From Rhizaria sp. SCN 62-66 (lineage: Eukaryota > Rhizaria, unplaced), in contig MEDY01000318.1 of NCBI GenBank assembly GCA_001724265.1, forward strand, positions 1 through 64,000: 64,000 bases of DNA, in the 5' to 3' direction. A model generated the notes under the pieces. It did no database searches. It saw only the letters and a program-made list of their open reading frames with translations, and was not told where the DNA came from. Below, in pieces: positions 58,701 to 64,000 of the stretch. A program made the translations under genes and the position numbers. Position 1 is the first letter of the stretch. The number at the start of each line of letters is the position of its first letter.

Positions 58701-59588
58701 CCCCACAGTGCTGACTCCAACGGCAACAACGGCGACGGCGGAGGCAATGGCGACGAGAGCAGTGAGAGCAAAAACCCGAGCAGCACTTCCGCGATCGAGT
58801 CCAGTCCCAGCTCCACTGAGTCAGGGTCTTCTCCTTCTCTGCCGCTGCCCAATACTGAGGCGGCCGCCGACCCTTCCCTGCTGCTGCCGTGGCGCTCTTA
58901 CCCCGGTGCGACTCTGGACCCCGGTCAGCCGTATCTCTTCTGCTTCCACCCGCACGGCATCTACCCGATGACGTCATTCTGGGCTACACGCCACGAAGTC
59001 TTCCGCTCTGCCGCGCCGGGCGTTGAGGTCGACGTGCTGGGCGCCAGTGTGCTCGCCTTCTCGCCCGGTTTGCGTGATGTTTTCCTCGCCACCGGCGGCC
59101 GGGACGTTAGCCGGGCGTCGATCCTCAACTGTTTCGCATCGCGACGCAGCTGCTTACTCATCCCCGGTGGCCAGCGCGAGATGAAGTACGCGGACTACTA
59201 CGACCGCAACTTCACGCTGTACGCACGCCACATGGGGTTTGTCCGGCTTGCGCTGCAGGCAGGTGTTCCACTGGTTCCCGTCTTCTCGTTCGGTGAGAAC
59301 CAGATCTTGCATAACCTGCGGCTGCCGCGCGTGCAGCTGCTGATTTACCGGCTACTGGGCGTCTTTGTGCCGATGTACCCACACGGGCGCTGGTTCTCGC
59401 TCATGCCGAACGCGACCAAGGTCACCGTGGTCTTTGGCGCACCGGTGTTTTTGCCGAAGATCGACAACCCCACGGCAGATGAAGTGGCTGCGTTCCACTT
59501 TGAGTACTACGGACGCGTGCACGAGCTGTTTGAGAAGCACAAGGCTGCCGCTGGCTTTGCGGACTCCACGCTCACGCTCGAGCTGTAA
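54357..59588 (+). CDS. DGAT2-family acyltransferase with ~1300-residue membrane extension
   Basis: Intronless, 1743 residues, TAA stop. The last ~400 residues are a DGAT2/MOGAT-type acyltransferase: hydrophobic hairpin (LMLMYHTPVFGAFFTFAPIA), HPHG at 1531-1534 (the catalytic His motif in FCFHPHGIYPM), SRASILNCFAS, LIPGGQREMKY, FVRLALQAGVPLVPVFSFGE and VTVVFGAPV. The family makes triacylglycerol, wax esters or related lipids in the ER from acyl-CoA. The N-terminal 1300 residues are unusual: a polyaspartate/histidine run, two copies of a membrane module (near 54650-55200 and 57070-57680; WQPFAGGARFVLLQALAW and FQPFRGGRRFVLLQALGW), and long alanine-, serine- and RS-rich linkers. Usual length is ~350. 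Start at 54357 is the first ATG in frame. Acyl acceptor unknown. Confidence 0.85.
54650..55200 (+). repeat. Membrane module, copy 1, in the DGAT2-like gene
   Basis: Several hydrophobic helices around PLTHLIVGRRR and WQPFAGGARFVLLQALAW, ending HYWYNKG. Its twin lies near 57070-57680 (PLTHALAGHR, FQPFRGGRRFVLLQALGW, ending RHFDKS). The pair shows an internal duplication of a membrane domain I do not recognise. Confidence 0.75.
57070..57680 (+). repeat. Membrane module, copy 2, in the DGAT2-like gene
   Basis: See copy 1. This copy has a polyalanine insertion between PLTHALAGHR and FQPFRGGRRF that copy 1 lacks. Confidence 0.75.
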
Positions 59589-61073
59589 TGGAGTCCCTGT
59601 TCTCACGTGCACGAGCGACAGTTCACGTGATACGATCCGTCAACTTTGCTGACTTAATACGATTGTGAATACTCTATATTCGATGTGTTCACGTTGAAGT
59701 GACATTTTACGACTTTGATTCGAGTCGTTTTCTCTTGTTTACATGTTTTTTTCTTGTGATTTTTTTCTTTTGTTCTATGAGTGAGCACCAAGTAGTTGTT
59801 TTTTTCCAACGTCAACGTCAGAAATGTTTGTTTGATGCCCTTTATCATCACGCTCTCACCTCAACACATAATGAGTTGTTCTCATGCAAAGGAGTGCAGT
59901 GTATTTTAAAAAAATGTCGTGTATATTATAGTGTAGATGTACTATGTAAATTTTTTTTTCGCATGTTTAATTTGACGAAGTTACTGGACATGTGACAGAA
60001 CTGCTGTCACAGGCCGCGTTACCGTGTATGTTGTTTGTTTCTTCGTTTCGAATTCAAATTACATCTTCTTTGAATGCGTATTGATATGCATACTGAAATA
60101 AAATGCCTATTAACTAACTCTCGTTAAGCTTGCAACAAAATGTTTCTCATCGTCACCGAGAACACTCAGCTTCTGTAAGTCACAGCTGTAAACTCGACAA
60201 AGCAACTGGATGGCAAATATGCCCCAAGTGTTTCGGGACTTTTAATCACCTACCGGGGCCTAGACAGTAGTCGGGACATACGGTCAACAACAACAATCTT
60301 TTCGTCGCACTTAGAACTGATGTGTAATCTCAAGATAAGCTTATTTTATTGGATTGCTTTTAGCTGTCAACGTGTGAAATAGCAGCAACAGTCACGGACA
60401 CAACTTTGGGGAAGAATCAACCAGCAAGGAAAGCGTCACAAACCACCGCAGAATTGAACTGACGCTGCGGCATGAACATGAAAATAAGGTGTTGCTGTAG
60501 GGGAATTCACAAACAAGAAATCAGTGACTCTCGTCGTATCGAAATCCTACAATAAGTATCGAGAAAAAAAAAAAAAAAGTTTGCGCATGCAACAACAGTG
60601 CGATACATAACTGTTGCAGTCAAACCACGCGCAGGCAATCGTTAAGAATGTCATGACAGCACATAAGATTCAGAGTTGCAAGATGATGTAGTCATCACCA
60701 AGTTGAAACGCGTCATTCAATTTGACTCAGCGTTGGGTTGTGAGCAAGCATGAAAACATTACGACGGTGCAATAAAAACAAATAAATAATCAGAAGCTAG
60801 GGCGAAACTAGTCGCAAGACGTTGCAACAACGCATACTATTGAAGTCAGAAATTAAAAGCCGACAACTTGGGCAATCAGCTAAGCAGGACACCTGTTGTA
60901 GAATCCCACGATGCGAGTAACATCACCCTCAAACTCAACAACCGGCCGCACGCGCGTGGATATGCTAAACCGCATCCTAATTGGCCCTTGAACAAGACCC
61001 ATGGCGGCCCTCACTGCATGCCTGCTGTCAAATGCTGTTTCTGTCAATACTCATCGACCTATAACAGCTCGTC
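59589..61073. other. Intergenic, ~1.5 kb
   Basis: AT-rich, with a run of 16 A near 60563-60578. I see no gene. A plus-strand open frame from 60868 has closely spaced cysteines (CCFCQYSS, CRFCNG) but runs across the next region in a frame without coding character. Confidence 0.35.
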
Positions 61074-61523
61074 ATGTCGCTTCTGCAACGGTCCCCCTAC
61101 CCTCGTCGATTTCTATCCTTTCCGCGCTTGTGCTGCCGCGTCTTTTGTGCTTCGTGCCACGTGTTTGATTGTAAGGCATTCGCTACCCCGCTCCGCAGCC
61201 AGGACCATTCACCGGGCGAGATGCATAGCCACGCCGCCAGCGCTATGTTCACGATGGCTAATGGCGAGCGCGCGCCCAGGGGTTACCTCGCGCAGTGTCC
61301 GCTGTGCTGCTCTACCGCGCCCGTGCTGCGTTCGACGGATCCGCAGCACTACAGCGCGCTCAACGACGGCAGCTACTTCGCCGACCACGACAGCGCGAGC
61401 TACTTTGCCGGCCACGACAGCGCGAGCGCGCGCGCTGACAATGGCGACGCGCAGCGCAACGCCAAGGCGGACAAGGCGCGCGAGAAGCGCTGGCCGCGTG
61501 CACGCGCGCAGATTAACGAGTAA
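61074..61523 (+). CDS. Uncertain open frame, possibly the 5' part of a broken gene
   Basis: 149 codons ending at TAA. Its second half is more gene-like (YLAQCPLCC, then a tandem SYFADHDSA/SYFAGHDSA duplication and a basic end). It is in the same frame as the next open frame, 18 bases further on. It could be a small gene, an exon of a larger one, or a decaying gene. No family recognised. Confidence 0.2.
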   Translation: MSLLQRSPYPRRFLSFPRLCCRVFCASCHVFDCKAFATPLRSQDHSPGEMHSHAASAMFTMANGERAPRGYLAQCPLCCSTAPVLRSTDPQHYSALNDGSYFADHDSASYFAGHDSASARADNGDAQRNAKADKAREKRWPRARAQINE

Positions 61524-61541
61524 ACGCTTGGTGGCGACTAT

Positions 61542-62240
61542 ATGTGCGCGGCCAGCACGGTGATCCGCTTCCCAGTGACATCGGCGACGTCGCACCGCGG
61601 CGACTCAGATAACAGCGCTGCGGACGAGACCTTGCGCACAGTTACGGCTGAAAAGGCCGCCGCTGCGGTGGCAATATTAGGTCAGCTGTGCAAGCGCAAG
61701 CTGACACATTTCAGTCCTCAGTGCGCGTACTTAGACGCAGTAGACATCGTACCGTGTTCGTTTGTGTCAACCGAGGCTGGGTTTATGATGAGGATGCTGG
61801 GTTCTGCGAATATTACCCAAGAAGCCGGAATTGATACATATATCTCGTCTCGAGCGGCGGTGTTGAGTGGGAAATTTGGTAATAAGATTACCAAGTTTGA
61901 CCTTATGATGCGCCAAGGTTTTGAGTCACCAGACGCACTGACGGAAGGTGACGTTGTGGCCACAGATGCGAAGGCTGCAGGACGCACAAACAAGATGAGT
62001 TTCAAGACGCTGGCCAACGATCCATATCGCGACCATGAAGCCTCAAATCGCATATTGGCAACGATTTTGGTTGCAGCTAAAGCCGCTAAGACCGCAACAA
62101 TCAAAAACAAGGACTTGTCAATCATGCATGCGAAATCTGCCAGTACTGCCTCGCTCAATGTTGAGCAGAACAAAATTGACAAGAATCTAGCTGCACAATG
62201 GGCCTGCCGCACGATGCGCATGCCAGGTCTCAAAAGCTGA
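61542..62240 (+). CDS. Hypothetical protein
   Basis: 232 residues, TGA stop. No signal peptide or membrane helix. The sequence is of normal complexity from residue ~45 (LGQLCKRKLTHFSPQCAYLD, then FMMRMLGSANITQEAG and FDLMMRQGFESPDAL), with a lysine/alanine-rich C-terminal part. Codon use looks less GC-biased at third positions than in neighbouring genes. It shares its frame with the preceding open frame across one TAA. I do not recognise it; a mobile-element remnant is conceivable but unsupported. Confidence 0.35.
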   Translation: MCAASTVIRFPVTSATSHRGDSDNSAADETLRTVTAEKAAAAVAILGQLCKRKLTHFSPQCAYLDAVDIVPCSFVSTEAGFMMRMLGSANITQEAGIDTYISSRAAVLSGKFGNKITKFDLMMRQGFESPDALTEGDVVATDAKAAGRTNKMSFKTLANDPYRDHEASNRILATILVAAKAAKTATIKNKDLSIMHAKSASTASLNVEQNKIDKNLAAQWACRTMRMPGLKS

Positions 62241-62785
62241 ATGACCTGCTTCACTTCAAAATCGTATGCAACAAGGTCAACCGCCACATGAGTGTCGATC
62301 CAGAATTAAACTCAATCAGATAAATTGTGATGTACATGTATTAAAGCAACAAAATACAAGCTGTGAATGTCGCTCTCGTCAATTAACTGCAAAACGTATG
62401 ATGGTGGTGGTCGTAAGTTTGTTCACGCATTTGTCTGGGTGAATCTGATTAATTTGTAGTGCTCTGATCAGCGGAGTCACGCCACTGCGGCATACATTAC
62501 GAGACAAACATAGACGTTTGTGCATGCTTAGTCAAAGATAAATCCTTTCGGGTGATTCGAGACCTAAGTGGCTGAAAGATAGCCCTAAGACCATGTCGGT
62601 GTTGCCAAATTGCAACAACAATACCATATTAGCATCAAAGAAGGCCATTAAGAAAACAAAGACAAAAACGTATGATAAAGCTTAATGTGAAAAAGTAAAA
62701 GAACACCAATAATAAAAGCATAATAATGTGAGGTGAAATGTTAAATGGTTCGAACAGACACAGCTGCACTGTCATGTTATGCAAG
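62241..62785. other. Intergenic between convergent genes
   Basis: About 545 AT-rich bases. Nothing recognised. Confidence 0.5.
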
Positions 62786-64000
62786 TTAGATAACATCAGA
62801 AATTGTGTCAAGCTGCTTGATGAGCTGCTTGAGAGTCGTATTATAATCTTCCCAGTTCTCCTCGATAACCTCCATGATCGGGCCGAATTTGCATAGTGTC
62901 TGCACTGGCTCCACAATGAAGTCCAGCAGCCACAGCTTCTGAAACTGGTTGAGCCCCGTAGCGCTCTTCTTCGGCAGCCAGGCAGACAGCGTCGGCGCCA
63001 GCATCGCCACCAACTTGCCGATCTCGCCCAGCGCTTCGACGTGCGTCACCAACGGCGCCAGCGCCGCAAGCGCCTGCAGCAGCCCCGCGCGCACGGCGAC
63101 ACCGCGCAGCTCCCACCCGGGCGCCATGAAGTCATTGGTGTCGCATTCGAACAGAATCTTGATGATGTACACTGTCCACGGCAGCGGGGTCGTCTTGTCA
63201 TTTGCACCGACGGCCTGCAGAAGCGCAAAGAGCGAACCAAGATGCGACTTGGACAAGTCAACACGTGCCTGCTCGCGCGTCGCCGGTATGGGGAACTTGT
63301 TGACGTCGCGCGGCGCGAAGACATCCTTCCACGCGGCGCCGGTGCGGTTCTGCTCCCACAATGTGCCGCGCAAGCAGCTGGAGATAATCGGGGAGTTGGC
63401 CAGATACGTCATATCTTCCAGCACAAGGCGTGCGCAGCGGTGGCCCGCGTCCCACAGCGTCGGTGACAACAGGTGGAGATAGGCGTTAGCGGCACCGCGG
63501 CGCACAAGAGGGTAGAGCAGCTCAAACGGCGGTGAACCACTGGTCTCATTGGGCGCTGCAAGTCGAGATAGCAGGTCAGACCACGTCCTGAAAGTCCTAG
63601 ACTCGAAAAAGAGTGAAGGCATGTATCGCACCAGGGGAAGCATGGAGAAGATGTTGGCTGCAAGTGCGTCACACATTAGCCAGACGATAGGCAGCCGCGG
63701 CATGTCAGCGTCGGCTTCAAGCTCATAAGTCTCGTCAGACTTCTTATCCTTCTTGTACGCCGCCACAGCCGCAACAAAAGAGCGAAGGTTTTTCTCTTCT
63801 GTTAGTGCAACAGCTGCAATTTGCGCAGCGACTTCGGGAACGACCGATTCGCGCACCGCCGCAATCGCGCGGTCCGCGGCGCTTTGCCAGGCGGCGGCCG
63901 CAACGCCGCCGTTCCGGTCCCAGAGCGCTGTGTCGAACTCCGTGGCCTTGAGAGATCCGTCCTCACGGGGGTCCTCGCACGGCAGCGTAAGGCCGAGATC
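62786..64000 (-). CDS. Unidentified helical-repeat-like protein, 5' end outside the window
   Basis: The frame is open from base 64000 down to TAA at 62786 (about 404 residues), so the start lies to the right. The sequence is regular and largely alpha-helical, with leucine-rich amphipathic segments (PLVRRGAANAYLHLL, LRGVAVRAGLLQALAALAPL, LLDFIVEPVQTL) as in HEAT/ARM scaffolds. It shows no catalytic motif, signal peptide or membrane helix. No family assigned. Conservation-like texture and codon use typical of the window suggest a real gene. Confidence 0.6.
   Translation of the reverse strand, partial: DLGLTLPCEDPREDGSLKATEFDTALWDRNGGVAAAAWQSAADRAIAAVRESVVPEVAAQIAAVALTEEKNLRSFVAAVAAYKKDKKSDETYELEADADMPRLPIVWLMCDALAANIFSMLPLVRYMPSLFFESRTFRTWSDLLSRLAAPNETSGSPPFELLYPLVRRGAANAYLHLLSPTLWDAGHRCARLVLEDMTYLANSPIISSCLRGTLWEQNRTGAAWKDVFAPRDVNKFPIPATREQARVDLSKSHLGSLFALLQAVGANDKTTPLPWTVYIIKILFECDTNDFMAPGWELRGVAVRAGLLQALAALAPLVTHVEALGEIGKLVAMLAPTLSAWLPKKSATGLNQFQKLWLLDFIVEPVQTLCKFGPIMEVIEENWEDYNTTLKQLIKQLDTISDVI

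Noticed and set aside
60868-61120. Closely spaced cysteines like the zinc-binding end of a piggyBac-type transposase
   Set aside because: The pattern is loose, the frame is interrupted, and no DDE domain or terminal inverted repeats were found.

Overview
The window is nuclear DNA from a unicellular eukaryote (a protist) that I cannot name. It has about 18 protein genes on both strands. Exons are GC-rich and strongly biased to alanine, serine, asparagine and glutamine; introns and intergenic DNA are AT-rich. I could place 23 spliceosomal introns of 100-278 bases. They mostly begin GTACGT or GTACGC and 20 of 23 lie between codons. There are no rRNA or tRNA genes, no CRISPR arrays and no recognisable complete transposon.

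Layout, left to right. Ribosomal protein uL5/RPL11 (minus, runs off the left edge); TAF6 of TFIID (minus); a KDEL-tailed canopy-like ER protein (plus); a ZIP metal transporter (minus); a Trm7/FTSJ1 tRNA 2'-O-methyltransferase (minus); SART1/Snu66 of the tri-snRNP (plus); a secreted histidine acid phosphatase (plus); an SPFH-like, possibly mitochondrial protein (minus). Then comes a secretory-pathway stretch: an L-type lectin fused to a cornichon domain (plus), a secreted protein built from duplicated exons carrying an RGPMGRL motif (minus), and the COPII coat subunit SEC24 (minus). Kynureninase (plus) follows. Next are two giant minus-strand genes without introns: a 3.3-thousand-residue Sfi1-like and coiled-coil protein, and a 2.6-thousand-residue surface protein with repeats and EGF-like segments. 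A DGAT2-family acyltransferase with a very long membrane extension (plus) comes next. The right end holds two poorly understood plus-strand open frames and an unidentified minus-strand gene cut by the window edge.

The two main observations are these. First, the two giant genes are interrupted only by in-frame TAG codons (three in one, one in the other), they end at TAA, and none of the 16 genes whose ends I can see terminates at TAG. This suggests that UAG is a sense codon here, and one site has the spacing expected of leucine in a coiled coil. Second, the lectin gene encodes a single polypeptide joining two classes of ER cargo receptor, an ERGIC-53/VIP36-type lectin and a cornichon (Erv14/CNIH). 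A further theme is a 5' splice site with C instead of A at position +4, which predicts a compensating change in U1 snRNA.

Functional links: lectin-cornichon and SEC24 would meet in COPII vesicle loading at the ER, where the canopy-like protein would also work. TAF6, SART1, Trm7 and uL5 are core gene-expression factors. The other genes show no operon-like organisation; neighbours are separated by roughly 0.25-1.7 kb.
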